Positions 8,254 through 16,172 of a DNA stretch of 48,880 bases are shown one piece after another; positions within the stretch are counted from its first letter, which is position 1, and each line of letters begins with the position of its first letter. A program made the position numbers and the translations under genes. A model generated the notes under the pieces. The model had not been told where the DNA came from. It saw nothing but the letters and a program-made list of their open reading frames with translations, and made no database searches. Source of the stretch: Micromonospora acroterricola (GTDB lineage Bacteria; Actinomycetota; Actinomycetes; Mycobacteriales; Micromonosporaceae); contig NZ_QGKR01000197.1 in NCBI RefSeq assembly GCF_003172955.1, positions 1-48,880 of the forward strand, given 5' to 3'.

Positions 8254-8259
8254 TAGGGT
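8254..8259 (+). promoter_or_regulatory. -10 hexamer of ppx (leaderless)
   Basis: TAGGGT ends 7 bases before ATG 8267. There is no ribosome site between them. Confidence 0.45.
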
Positions 8260-8266
8260 CTTCACC

Positions 8267-9211
8267 ATGCGACTGGGTGTCCTCGACGTCGGATCCAACA
8301 CGGTGCACCTGCTGGTGGTGGACGCCCATCACGGCGCGCACCCGTGGCCAGCGCACTCGGAGAAGGTGGTGCTCCGGCTGGCCGAGCAGATCGGCCCGGA
8401 CGGGGCACTGACCGACGCGGGGGCGGACAGCCTGGTCAAGGCGGTCGGCATGGCCAAGGCGGCGGCCACCGGACTGGAGGCCGACGACCTGATCGCCTTC
8501 GCCACCTCCGCGGTGCGCGACGCCACCAACGCGGCCGACGTGCTGGCCCGGGTCCGCGACGAGACCGGCGTACGCCTGGCGGTGCTCTCCGGCGCGGACG
8601 AGGCGCGGATGACCTTCCTTGCCGTGCGGCGCTGGTTCGGCTGGTCGGCGGGACGGCTGCTGGTGCTGGACATCGGCGGCGGTTCGCTGGAGATCGCCGC
8701 CGGGATCGACGAGGACCCGGACGCCGCGGTCTCGCTGCCGCTCGGGGCGGGCCGGCTGACCCGGGAACGGCTGCGGGTCGACCCGGCCACCGCGGCGCCG
8801 CCGTCCGCGGAGGCCGTCGAGAAGCTGCGGGAGTACGCGGACAGCCGGCTCGACAAGGTGGTCGACCAGATGACCGAGGTCGGCTGGGATCGGGTGGTCG
8901 GCACCTCGAAGACGTTCCGCACCCTGGCCCGACTGGCCGGGGCGGCGCCGTCCGGGGCCGGGCTCTGGGTGCGGCGCAGCCTGACCCGCGCCGGGTTGCG
9001 GCAGGTCATCGGCTTCATCCGGCACATCCCGCCGGCCCAGCTGATGGAGCTGGAGGGGGTCAGCGCGGGCCGGGCACACCAGTTGCTGGCCGGGGCGGTG
9101 GTCGCCGAGGCGGTGATGCGCCGTCTGGATGTGGAGTCGCTGGACGTCTGCCCCTGGGCACTGCGGGAAGGGGTGATCCTCCGTCGGCTCGATCAACTTG
9201 AGCCGATGTGA
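8267..9211 (+). CDS. ppx: exopolyphosphatase / pppGpp phosphatase (Ppx/GppA)
   Basis: A 314-residue Ppx/GppA protein of the short actinobacterial type (Rv0496-like), with the actin-like ATPase fold. The first phosphate loop is [26 protein letters not shown] and the second loop [14 protein letters not shown] complete the active site. It removes terminal phosphates from polyphosphate and possibly from pppGpp. Its placement beside the phosphate two-component genes fits phosphate storage and stringent signalling. The C-terminal HD-type domain of long GppA proteins is absent, as expected here. The start is ATG 8267. Confidence 0.92.
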   Translation: MRLGVLDVGSNTVHLLVVDAHHGAHPWPAHSEKVVLRLAEQIGPDGALTDAGADSLVKAVGMAKAAATGLEADDLIAFATSAVRDATNAADVLARVRDETGVRLAVLSGADEARMTFLAVRRWFGWSAGRLLVLDIGGGSLEIAAGIDEDPDAAVSLPLGAGRLTRERLRVDPATAAPPSAEAVEKLREYADSRLDKVVDQMTEVGWDRVVGTSKTFRTLARLAGAAPSGAGLWVRRSLTRAGLRQVIGFIRHIPPAQLMELEGVSAGRAHQLLAGAVVAEAVMRRLDVESLDVCPWALREGVILRRLDQLEPM

Positions 9212-9273
9212 CGCGCTGGGTGGTTACGGCCGGTTTGCCGGTGCTCGTCACGATGGCGCCCCCGCCGTCGGGC

Positions 9274-9279
9274 TACCCT
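9274..9279 (+). promoter_or_regulatory. -10 hexamer of the isomerase gene (leaderless)
   Basis: TACCCT ends 7 bases before GTG 9287, with no ribosome site in between. Confidence 0.5.
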
Positions 9280-9286
9280 GGCTGAT

Positions 9287-10093
9287 GTGACTTCCCGCGT
9301 TCCCGTCCTCCTGTCCAGCTCGTCCGTCTTCCCCGAGCCGACCGCGGCGGCGTTCCAGCTGGCCGCGGCGCTCGGCTACGACGGCGTCGAGGTGATGGTC
9401 TGGACCGACGCGGTGAGCCAGGACGCGGGCGCTCTGCGGGGCCTCTCCACGCACTACGGGGTGCCGGTGCTCTCGGTGCACGCGCCCTGCCTGCTGGTGA
9501 CCCAGCGGGTGTGGAGCCCCGACCCGTGGGAGCGGCTGCGCAAGGCCGCCGAGCTGGCCGAGACGCTGGAGGCGCCGACCGTCGTCGTGCACCCGCCGTT
9601 CACCTGGCAGCGCGACTACGCGCGCGGCTTCGCCGAGGGGCTCGCCAGAGTCGAGGACCGGTTCACCGGGCTGCGCTTCGGGGTGGAGAACATGTACCCG
9701 GTGCGGATGGCGGGCCGGAAGTTCGTCCCGTACGTGCCCGGCTGGGACCCGACCGACACCGGCTACCCGTCGTACACCCTGGATCTGTCGCACTGCGCCG
9801 CCTCGCACAGCGACCCGCTGGAGATGGCCGACCGGATGGGGTCGGGGCTGGCCCACGTCCACCTCGGCGACGGCACCGGCGAGGGTCGCGACGAGCACCT
9901 GGTGCCGGGGCGCGGCACCCAACCCTGCGCGGAGCTGCTGTCGTCCCTGGCCGGGCGGGGCTTCACCGGAGCGGTGGCGGTGGAGGTGGCCACCCGGGGC
10001 GCGAAGAGCCGCGCGGTGCGCGAGGCGGACCTGCGCGCCGCGTTGGAGTTCGCCCGCCAGCACCTGACCGCGCCGTCCCCGATCGACGCCTGA
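9287..10093 (+). CDS. sugar phosphate isomerase/epimerase (AP endonuclease 2-like TIM barrel)
   Basis: A 268-residue Xylose-isomerase-like TIM barrel protein. Metal-ligand candidates at strand ends are His in SVHAPC and VVHPP, Glu in GVENM, Asp/His in LDLSHC, His in HVHLGDG and the late Glu in VAVEVATRG. The substrate is unknown; the family includes sugar isomerases and endonuclease IV. The location after ppx matches Rv0498. GTG 9287 is chosen from the -10 hexamer 7 bases upstream and the family-like N-terminus. The stop is convergent with the CGNR gene. Confidence 0.85.
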   Translation: MTSRVPVLLSSSSVFPEPTAAAFQLAAALGYDGVEVMVWTDAVSQDAGALRGLSTHYGVPVLSVHAPCLLVTQRVWSPDPWERLRKAAELAETLEAPTVVVHPPFTWQRDYARGFAEGLARVEDRFTGLRFGVENMYPVRMAGRKFVPYVPGWDPTDTGYPSYTLDLSHCAASHSDPLEMADRMGSGLAHVHLGDGTGEGRDEHLVPGRGTQPCAELLSSLAGRGFTGAVAVEVATRGAKSRAVREADLRAALEFARQHLTAPSPIDA

Positions 10094-10094
10094 C

Positions 10095-10127
10095 CCCCCG
10101 TCACCGGGGTCGGTCGGGCGTCGACCG
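10095..10127. terminator. weak double hairpin between convergent genes
   Basis: A CCCC/GGGG hairpin (about 10094-10109) is followed by CGGTCG at 10111-10116 pairing with CGACCG at 10122-10127 (5-base loop). It lies between convergent genes, but both stems are short. Confidence 0.35.
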
Positions 10128-10135
10128 CAGCGGCG

Positions 10136-10723
10136 TCAGCTGACCGGGGTGAGTGAGTCGGCGCCCGCCGTCGGCTGCGCGGCGACCGTCACCTGCTCGC
10201 CGACCGCGGCCCGCTTACGGGCCCGGTGCGCCGCCACGTGCGAGCGGGTGGCGCAGCGCTCGGAGCAGAACCGCCGGCAGCAGTTGGACGACGTGTCCAG
10301 GTAGACGTTGCCGCACCGCTCGTCGGCGCAGACGCCGAACCGGGCGCTGCCGTACTCGCAGAGCCAGACCGACAGCCCCCAGGCCGCGCCGGCCAGGTAT
10401 TCCGCGCTGACCGACGCGCCCCGGCTGGTGACGTGCATGTGCCAGTCGCTGGAGTCGTGCCCGGAGATGCGCGGCTGGACCGGGAACGCCTCGAGCAGCG
10501 CGTTCAGCTCCGTCACCGCCTGGGCGTCCCGCCCCGAAGTGCCGTACTCGAAGACGTCACGCAGCCGCTTCTGTGCCCGCCGGAAGATCAGCACGTCCCG
10601 TTCCGCGACCTCGTCGCGCATCCAGGCGTTGTCGTCGGGGAAGAGGGCCCGCAGGTCGTCGAGGTCGTCCAGGCGGGCGTTGACCAGGTCAACGCCGGTC
10701 CGGGCGTACGCGTCGAAGTTCAC
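10136..10723 (-). CDS. CGNR zinc-finger / ABATE-domain transcriptional regulator
   Basis: A 195-residue protein with an N-terminal ABATE-like stress-sensing region (about 1-130) and a C-terminal zinc finger. The finger reads FGVCADERCGNVYLD then CCRRFCSERCATRSHVA, matching the CGNR finger pattern, although the CGNR tetrapeptide itself is replaced by CATR. It is probably a DNA-binding regulator with an unknown ligand. GTG 10723 is selected by a -10 hexamer TACCGT 7 bases upstream and no ribosome site. It lies first in the accessory block and convergent to the isomerase gene. Confidence 0.85.
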   Translation of the reverse strand: MNFDAYARTGVDLVNARLDDLDDLRALFPDDNAWMRDEVAERDVLIFRRAQKRLRDVFEYGTSGRDAQAVTELNALLEAFPVQPRISGHDSSDWHMHVTSRGASVSAEYLAGAAWGLSVWLCEYGSARFGVCADERCGNVYLDTSSNCCRRFCSERCATRSHVAAHRARKRAAVGEQVTVAAQPTAGADSLTPVS

Positions 10724-10730
10724 GCCCCCA

Positions 10731-10736
10731 ACGGTA
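10731..10736 (-). promoter_or_regulatory. -10 hexamer of the CGNR gene (leaderless)
   Basis: On the minus strand TACCGT ends 7 bases before GTG 10723. Confidence 0.45.
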
Positions 10737-10742
10737 GACGAC

Positions 10743-11909
10743 TCACGGGGTGCGCGGCGCGTCGATGTAGTGCGGCAGGAACCGCGCGTAACCGTCGGTG
10801 ATCAGACTCGCGCTCTCCCGGACCCCCACCCCGGCCGACTCGCCGTCGACGATCCAGCTGCCCAGCACCATCCGGTTGCCGTCGAACTGCGGCAGTGCCC
10901 GGAACTCCTGGTAACACCAGCCCTCGTCGCCGTAGATGCCCGGGTTGGTGATCTCCTGCTCGGCGGTGACGATCCGGACCGAGCCGCCCTCGCGGCCGAG
11001 CAGCGGCTTGGCCACGTACTCCGACATGCCGCGCGGCGAGTCGAGGTACGCCGGCAGCAGGTACTCGTGGCCGGGGTACAGCTCCCAGAGGACCGCCAGC
11101 AGCGCCTTGTTGGACAGCAGCAGCTTCCAGGCCGGCTCGATCCAGGTGGTCGGAGTGCCCGGGTCGAGCGCGGGCCGCCCGTACGGCTCGGCCAGCATCC
11201 ACTCCCACGGGTAGAGCTTGAAGCAGGTGGTGACCGGGTGGTCGGCGGTGTCGACGAAGCGCCGGCCGTCCCAGCCGATCTCCTGGATCGGCTGCAGTTC
11301 GACGGTCAGGCCGGCCTGCCGGGCGGTCTCGGCCAGGTAGCCGGCGGTCATGTGATCCTCGCCGGTCTCCTCCTCGTTCGACCAGAGCACGTGCACCCGG
11401 GGGTCGTGCAGGCCGGCGCCGATCTTCGCCCAGGCGGCGACCAGTCGCTCGTGGAGGCTGTTCCACTGGTCCAGCTCCGGCCGGGTCTGCTCCAACCAGT
11501 ACCACTGGATGATGCTCGCCTCGACCAGCGCGGTCGGGGTGTCCGCGTTGTACTCCAGCAGCTTGGGCGGCCAGCTCCCGTCGTACGCGAGGTCGAAGCG
11601 CCCGTAGAGGGTGGGTGGCGCCTCCCGCAGTGACCGGGCCACGGCGTCTTCCGCCCAGGCCGGGATGCCGAACTCGGCGTACCGGCGGTGGGCCACCACG
11701 TGCTCGGCGGCCGCCACCGACATCCGGTGCAGCTCCTCGGTGGCCTCCTCCAGCCGCAGCACCTCGGGCAGGTCGAAGGCGTACGCCGCGGTCTCGTCCC
11801 AGTACGACATGATGCCGCCGTCGGGCAGCTCGGTGTCGACGTAGACCAGGCCCTGAGCCCGGATGGTGGCGTCCCAGTCGGGTCGCGGCGCGACCCGCTC
11901 GCGGCGCAC
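10743..11909 (-). CDS. glutathionylspermidine synthase-like ATP-grasp amide ligase
   Basis: A 388-residue protein of the GSP-synthase C-terminal family (YgiC/YjfC-like), an ATP-grasp C-N ligase without the amidase half found in E. coli Gsp. Recognisable segments are GRFDLAYDG, LLEYNADTPTALVEAS, WSNEEETGEDHMTAGYLA, KLYPWEWM, KPLLGREGGSV (glycine-rich ATP loop) and SWIVDGESAGVGVRES (Mg-binding acidic). Actinomycetes use mycothiol rather than glutathione, so the true substrate is probably another peptide or amine. GTG 11909 has GGAGG 5 bases upstream. The upstream lipoprotein stop (TGA) is one base from this start, so they are translationally coupled. Confidence 0.88.
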   Translation of the reverse strand: MRRERVAPRPDWDATIRAQGLVYVDTELPDGGIMSYWDETAAYAFDLPEVLRLEEATEELHRMSVAAAEHVVAHRRYAEFGIPAWAEDAVARSLREAPPTLYGRFDLAYDGSWPPKLLEYNADTPTALVEASIIQWYWLEQTRPELDQWNSLHERLVAAWAKIGAGLHDPRVHVLWSNEEETGEDHMTAGYLAETARQAGLTVELQPIQEIGWDGRRFVDTADHPVTTCFKLYPWEWMLAEPYGRPALDPGTPTTWIEPAWKLLLSNKALLAVLWELYPGHEYLLPAYLDSPRGMSEYVAKPLLGREGGSVRIVTAEQEITNPGIYGDEGWCYQEFRALPQFDGNRMVLGSWIVDGESAGVGVRESASLITDGYARFLPHYIDAPRTP

Positions 11910-11910
11910 C

Positions 11911-12210
11911 TCAGCCTCCGCAGGCGGCGAGGTGGGTGCCGAACCCGCCCCGGTCGGGCAGGGCCGCGGCCGTCGGTTCGGGGGCGGTGCGGCCGGCGGC
12001 CGGGTCGCTCACCCGCATCGCGAGCGCGACCGTGTCGCCACCGCCGCCCGGCCCGAGGGCGCAGTCGTCGTCGTCATCGTCGTCCGAGGTCATGTTGCAG
12101 CCGGAGAGGGCGAGCGCGAGAGCGGTGAGCGCGCCGAGCTGCACGGTGGCCGACCGGAGCCGGCGGCGGGGGCGTTGGTCCACGGCATCGTTGTAGCCGA
12201 TCGGCGCCAC
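11911..12210 (-). CDS. small lipoprotein with poly-Asp stretch, coupled to the GSP-synthase-like gene
   Basis: A 99-residue protein. A basic N-region (RPRRRLRS) precedes a hydrophobic stretch and the lipobox ALALSGC, so the mature protein should be lipid-anchored at the following Cys. Directly after comes NMTS and then seven consecutive Asp residues, a likely cation-binding or spacer tract. The remainder is low-complexity Gly/Ala/Pro. The first start is GTG 12210; GTG 12183 (VDQRPRRR) would give a more typical signal peptide and may be the true start. The TGAGGTG junction with the next gene implies joint translation and function. Confidence 0.7.
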   Translation of the reverse strand: MAPIGYNDAVDQRPRRRLRSATVQLGALTALALALSGCNMTSDDDDDDDCALGPGGGGDTVALAMRVSDPAAGRTAPEPTAAALPDRGGFGTHLAACGG

Positions 12211-12333
12211 CGCCGCCGCCCCACCCCGGTACGGAGGGCTGCTCTGTCACCGGAGTCTGTTGTCCGAGGGGCCCTTCCCACCCGTCCAGCGAGGTGGCCG
12301 GCCGCCCCTCGGCGGGGGTCCTGGCAGGGGCGT

Positions 12334-12339
12334 TACGCT
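12334..12339 (+). promoter_or_regulatory. -10 hexamer of the proline dehydrogenase gene (leaderless)
   Basis: TACGCT ends 6 bases before ATG 12346, with no ribosome site in between. Confidence 0.45.
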
Positions 12340-12345
12340 CGGCTC

Positions 12346-13266
12346 ATGCTCCGTTCCGTCATCCTCGCCGCCTCCCGGTCATCCCAGGTCGAGCGGCTCG
12401 TTGCGACCGCCCCGTACACCCGGGACGTCGTCCGCCGGTTCGTCGCCGGCGCCGCCACCGACGACGCGTTGCGCGCGACCCGCGGGCTCGTCGACGACGG
12501 TCTGGCGGTCACCCTCGACCACCTCGGTGAGGACACCGTCACTCCCGAGCAGGCCATCGCCACCCGGGACGAATACCTCAAGCTGCTGAAGATGCTCTCC
12601 GGCGCCGGGTTGACCCCGGCCGCCGAGGTGAGCGTGAAGCTCTCCGCGCTCGGCCAGATGTTCGACGAGCAGTTGGCGTACGACAACGCGCGGGCGATCT
12701 GCGCGGCCGCCGACGCGGCGGGCACGACGGTCACCCTGGACATGGAGGACCACACCACCACCGACTCGACGCTGGAGGTGCTGGAGAGGCTCCGCAAGGA
12801 CTTCCCGTCGACCGGCGCGGTGCTCCAGGCGTACCTGCGGCGGACCGAGTCGGACTGCCGGGAGCTGGCCTCGGCCGGGTCGCGGGTGCGGCTGTGCAAG
12901 GGCGCCTACAAGGAGCCGGAGTCGGTGGCGTACCAGTCGGCCCGTGAGGTGGACAAGTCGTACGTCCGTTGCATGAACATCCTGATGTCCGGCGACGGCT
13001 ACCCGATGCTGGCCACCCACGACCCCCGGATGATCGCCATCGGCGAGGACCGGGCCCGCTGGTTCGACCGGGGGCCGGAGCGTTTCGAGTTCCAGATGCT
13101 CTACGGCATCCGCCCCGAGGAGCAGGCCCGACTGGCTGGCGAGGGCTACACCGTGCGCACCTACGTCCCGTACGGCGACGAGTGGTACGGCTACCTGATG
13201 CGCCGGCTCGCGGAGCGCCCGGCCAACCTGGTCTTCTTCGGCCGCGCCCTGATCTCCAAGAAGTAA
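12346..13266 (+). CDS. proline dehydrogenase (FAD, monofunctional)
   Basis: A 306-residue monofunctional proline dehydrogenase, oxidising proline to pyrroline-5-carboxylate with FAD in the first step of proline catabolism. The barrel fold shows EVSVKLSALG, TLDMEDHTTTD, LQAYLRRT, RLCKGAYKE, LATHD and FEFQMLYG. The C-terminal substrate-binding motif is GYLMRRLAERPAN, with the conserved Arg pair. Length is typical of the short actinobacterial type. No P5C dehydrogenase is adjacent. The start is ATG 12346. In M. tuberculosis the equivalent slot holds proC, the reverse branch of proline metabolism. Confidence 0.92.
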   Translation: MLRSVILAASRSSQVERLVATAPYTRDVVRRFVAGAATDDALRATRGLVDDGLAVTLDHLGEDTVTPEQAIATRDEYLKLLKMLSGAGLTPAAEVSVKLSALGQMFDEQLAYDNARAICAAADAAGTTVTLDMEDHTTTDSTLEVLERLRKDFPSTGAVLQAYLRRTESDCRELASAGSRVRLCKGAYKEPESVAYQSAREVDKSYVRCMNILMSGDGYPMLATHDPRMIAIGEDRARWFDRGPERFEFQMLYGIRPEEQARLAGEGYTVRTYVPYGDEWYGYLMRRLAERPANLVFFGRALISKK

Positions 13267-13279
13267 CCCCCACCGGTCG

Positions 13280-13318
13280 ACGGGCCGGCGGTGACCCCCA
13301 GGGGTCCCGCCGGCCCGT
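13280..13318 (+). terminator. terminator after proline dehydrogenase
   Basis: Arms 13280-13290 (ACGGGCCGGCG) and 13308-13318 pair perfectly. The inner GACCCC/GGGGTC extends the stem past a bulged T. It lies 14 bases after the stop. Confidence 0.7.
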
Positions 13319-13343
13319 TCGTGTGTCCGGGTTGACGAGCTTG

Positions 13344-13379
13344 GCTAATGAGGTTAGCTTCCTGGCTATGACAACTAGC
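13344..13379. promoter_or_regulatory. twin operators GCTA-N7-TAGC upstream of the hydrolase-TetR pair
   Basis: Site 1 is GCTA 13344-13347 and TAGC 13355-13358. Site 2 is GCTA 13365-13368 and TAGC 13376-13379, embedded in a perfect 7-base inverted repeat CCTGGCT/AGCCAGG (13361-13367, 13377-13383) that spans the ATG start. Centres are 21 bp apart, two helical turns, as expected for two TetR dimers on one face. Probably bound by the TetR protein encoded at 14161. Confidence 0.65.
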
Positions 13380-14168
13380 CAGGTGCGGCGGGGCGGCGGA
13401 CACATCGCGTACGAGGTGCACGGGGAGGGGCCGCTGGTCGTCCTCTCGCACGGCATGGGTGAGAACCGGCGGAGCTTCCGGCACCTCGTGCCGCTGCTGG
13501 TCTCGGCCGGCTACCGGGTGGCCGCGGTGGACGTCCGGGGCCACGGGGAGTCCAGCGCCGGCTGGCCCACGTACGCCCCGGCGGAGGTAGGCGCCGACCT
13601 GCTGGCCGTGGTCCGCGACATCGACGCCGGCCCGGCCGTGCTGGTCGGCAGCTCGTCCAGCGCGGCGGCGGTGGTCTTCGCCGCGGCCGACGCGCCCGAC
13701 CTGGTCACCGGCGTCGTGCAGATCGGCGCGTTCGTCGGTCAGCCGACGCTCAACCCGCTGATGCGGATGGCGCTGGCGGCCGTGCTGCGCAGCCCCCGAC
13801 TGTTCGGGATGTTCCACAAGACGCTCTTCCCGGTGCACCGGCCCGCCGACGACGCGGCGTACCGCCGGTCGATGGTGGCCAACCTGCGCGAGCCCGGCCG
13901 GATGGCCGCGATGCGCGGCGTGGTCGCGCCGGTCGAGCCGCACTGGACCACCCGGGCCCGGGAGGTCGGCCAGCCCGTGCTGGTGCTGATGGGCGCCAAG
14001 GATCCGGACTTCCCTGACCCGGGCGCCGAGGCGAGGGCCGCCCGCCGGCTCTTCCGCACCGCCGAGGCCCGGATGATCGAGGAGTCCGGGCACTACCCGC
14101 ACGCCGACCGGCCACAGCGGACCGCCGAGGAACTGCGGGGCTTCCTGGCGGTGTGCGCCGGTGCCTAG
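13368..14168 (+). CDS. alpha/beta hydrolase
   Basis: A 266-residue alpha/beta-hydrolase fold enzyme. The oxyanion-hole motif is LSHGMGENR, then VDVRGHGES. The nucleophile elbow is LVGSSSSAAA, in which the usual final Gly of GxSxG is Ser. The acid is in LMGAKDPDF and the catalytic His in ESGHYPHAD. The substrate is unknown: esterase, lactonase or haloperoxidase-like. It starts at ATG 13368, inside the second operator half, so repressor binding would block initiation. Its end overlaps the TetR gene by 8 bases. The pair looks like a detoxification or resistance module controlled by its own repressor. Confidence 0.88.
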   Translation: MTTSQVRRGGGHIAYEVHGEGPLVVLSHGMGENRRSFRHLVPLLVSAGYRVAAVDVRGHGESSAGWPTYAPAEVGADLLAVVRDIDAGPAVLVGSSSSAAAVVFAAADAPDLVTGVVQIGAFVGQPTLNPLMRMALAAVLRSPRLFGMFHKTLFPVHRPADDAAYRRSMVANLREPGRMAAMRGVVAPVEPHWTTRAREVGQPVLVLMGAKDPDFPDPGAEARAARRLFRTAEARMIEESGHYPHADRPQRTAEELRGFLAVCAGA

Positions 14169-14799
14169 GGCCGGGCTCAACCAGCAGACCGTTGTGCGAG
14201 AGGCCGCACGGCTGGCCGACGAGGTCGGCTACGGGCAGCTCACCCTGGCCGCGCTCGCCAGCCGGCTCGGCGTCGCGCTGCCCAGCCTGTACAAGCACGT
14301 TCGCGGTGCGGACGCGCTGAGCCAGAAGCTCTCCGCGCTGGCCACCGCCGAGCTGGCCACCGAGCTGACCACCGCCGCCGCCGGTCGGGCCGGCGGGGAC
14401 GCGCTACGGGCGATGGCCGACGCGTACCGCGACTACGCCCGCCGGCACCCCGGCCGCTACCCGGCCACCCAGCGGGTGCCCGACCCTGCCGACCCCGAGC
14501 ACGTGGTGGCGGGCGAGCGGGCGGTCGGCGCCATCTTCGCGGTGCTGCGCGGGTACGGGCTCAGCGGCGACGACGCGGTGGACGCCACCAGGGCGTTGCG
14601 CAGTGCCCTGCACGGGTTCGTCTCGTTGGAGGCCGGCGGCGGCTTCGGCCTGCCCCGGGATGTGGACCGCTCGTACCACCAGATGGTCGCCGGCCTGGAC
14701 GCGTCGTTCCGCCGCTGGCCGGGCGCGGACCAGCCGGGCCGGGGTGGTGCCGGCCTCGCCGGAGCCGGCGAATGGTCGTACCCTTCGGCGCGTGACTGA
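14161..14799 (+). CDS. TetR-family repressor with WHG-type C-terminal domain
   Basis: A 212-residue regulator. The TetR helix-turn-helix is at residues about 8-55 (VVREAARLADEVGYGQLTLAALASRL is split here by the usual GxxxLTLxxLA pattern, and LPSLYKHV is the recognition helix). The C-terminal part resembles the TetR_C_33/WHG ligand-binding domain, with HGFVSLEAGGGFGLPRDVD. GTG 14161 overlaps the hydrolase gene by 8 bases, so the two are co-translated. It likely binds the twin operators at 13344-13379. The last 25 residues are Gly-rich and coincide with the promoter of the next gene. Confidence 0.9.
   Translation: MPRAGLNQQTVVREAARLADEVGYGQLTLAALASRLGVALPSLYKHVRGADALSQKLSALATAELATELTTAAAGRAGGDALRAMADAYRDYARRHPGRYPATQRVPDPADPEHVVAGERAVGAIFAVLRGYGLSGDDAVDATRALRSALHGFVSLEAGGGFGLPRDVDRSYHQMVAGLDASFRRWPGADQPGRGGAGLAGAGEWSYPSARD
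14779..14784 (+). promoter_or_regulatory. -10 hexamer of the metallopeptidase gene, inside the TetR gene
   Basis: TACCCT ends 7 bases before GTG 14792. It would give a leaderless mRNA independent of the TetR operon. Confidence 0.4.
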
Positions 14800-16078
14800 C
14801 GGGGTGCACCAGCCATCACTGCGCCGGCTCTGGCCACTGTGGACAACGCTGGTGGTGGTCGTACTGCTGCTGGGCTGTGGCCTGCCCGCGGTGCTGCTGG
14901 TCGGTCTGGTGCGCGAGTCCGACGGGCGGGCCACGATCGGCCGGATCGGGACGTCGGCGACCGGCGACCCGGCGACCGCGGTCGCCCGAGGGCTGGCCGA
15001 CCGGATGACCGCGCAGCTCCAACGGCAGTCCACCGCGTTGCTCGCCGGGGACCGGGCCGGCTTCCTGGCCGTGGCCGACACCGCCGCGCAGGCCGATCTG
15101 CGCCGCCGCTTCGCCGCCCTGCGGGCACTGAAGGTCACCGTCTGGCGGGCCGAGCCCACCGGGCTGCCCGCGCCGGTCATCGCCCGGCCGGGCGAGTGGC
15201 GGATGGCGGTCCGCTTCCAGTACTGCTTCGCGGCGCCGGACTGCCGGCCCAGCCCCGTGCTGATCGGCACCCGCTGGCGGGAGAACGGCGACCAGCCCCG
15301 GCTCGTCGCCATGGAGGAGTCGAAGTCGGCGGAGACCGGCACCCGACCGTGGGAAGTCAGCGAGCTCGTGGTCGCCACCGGCGCCCGGACCATCGTCGCC
15401 ACCACCCCGGCGCTGCGCGGCAAGCTGCCCGGCCTGTTGGCCCAGGCCGAGGCGGCGGCCACGGTCGCCGACGGCTACGCGGCGACCGGGTCACCGCCGG
15501 ACCGCTACCGGGTCTTCTACGCCGGCCGCACCGAGTGGCAACGCTGGTACGGCGGTGGGCGGCCACGGTGGACCGGCGGCTACGCGGTGACCGTCGGCGG
15601 TGGCCACCACGAGGTCGTGCTCAACGCCGACGGGCTGTCCAGCAGCGGCACCGACGACCTGCTCCGGCACGAGCTGACCCACGCCGCCTCGCTGCCCGAG
15701 CGCGGCTATCCCGGCAAGACGACCTGGTGGCTGGTGGAGGGCCTGGCCGAGTACGCGGGCGCCGGCGGACAGCCGGTCGACCGGTACGAGGGACTGGCCG
15801 AGGTGCGGCAGCTGGTCAAGGGCGGCTGGGACGGCCGGCTCGACGGGGTCACGCCCGCCGACGACGCGCCCGCCGAGCGGGTCAGCGGCAGCTACGGCGT
15901 CGGATACCTCGCCGTGCGGCACCTCGTCGACCGGTACGGCCCGGAGCGGCTGCTGGCCTTCTTCACGGCCGTGGTGCACGAGCGGAAGAAGCTGGACACC
16001 GCCGCCGAGCAGGCGTTCGGCGAGCAGTGGTCGACGCTGCACGACGAGTGCGTGGCTTACGTGCGCGCTGCCGCCTGA
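14792..16078 (+). CDS. membrane-anchored zinc metallopeptidase (gluzincin, HExxH-x18-E)
   Basis: A 428-residue protein. An N-terminal hydrophobic segment (about 15-41, VVVVLLLG then VLLVGLV) acts as signal anchor and the rest is extracytoplasmic. The zinc site is LLRHELTHAASL (His293, Glu294, His297). The third ligand, Glu316 in WWLVEGLAEY, is 19 residues after the second His, the gluzincin arrangement seen in M1 and 'peptidase MA-like' proteins. A region with CFAAPDC may hold a disulphide. It starts at GTG 14792, overlapping the TetR gene by 8 bases. It is followed after 94 bases by the HlyD/ABC exporter genes on the same strand, so processing of an exported peptide or envelope protein is plausible but unproven. 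Confidence 0.82.
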   Translation: MTDGVHQPSLRRLWPLWTTLVVVVLLLGCGLPAVLLVGLVRESDGRATIGRIGTSATGDPATAVARGLADRMTAQLQRQSTALLAGDRAGFLAVADTAAQADLRRRFAALRALKVTVWRAEPTGLPAPVIARPGEWRMAVRFQYCFAAPDCRPSPVLIGTRWRENGDQPRLVAMEESKSAETGTRPWEVSELVVATGARTIVATTPALRGKLPGLLAQAEAAATVADGYAATGSPPDRYRVFYAGRTEWQRWYGGGRPRWTGGYAVTVGGGHHEVVLNADGLSSSGTDDLLRHELTHAASLPERGYPGKTTWWLVEGLAEYAGAGGQPVDRYEGLAEVRQLVKGGWDGRLDGVTPADDAPAERVSGSYGVGYLAVRHLVDRYGPERLLAFFTAVVHERKKLDTAAEQAFGEQWSTLHDECVAYVRAAA

Positions 16079-16160
16079 CGCGAGTGGCCGGCGGGCACCG
16101 GGCGGCAGGTGCCCGTTGGCGGAGCGGACGCCGCGCCGCGGTGAGCTGGGCGGTGAGCCG

Positions 16161-16166
16161 TACCAT
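16161..16166 (+). promoter_or_regulatory. -10 hexamer of the exporter operon (leaderless)
   Basis: TACCAT ends 6 bases before GTG 16173, placing the predicted transcript start on the start codon. Confidence 0.45.
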
Positions 16167-16172
16167 CGATGG

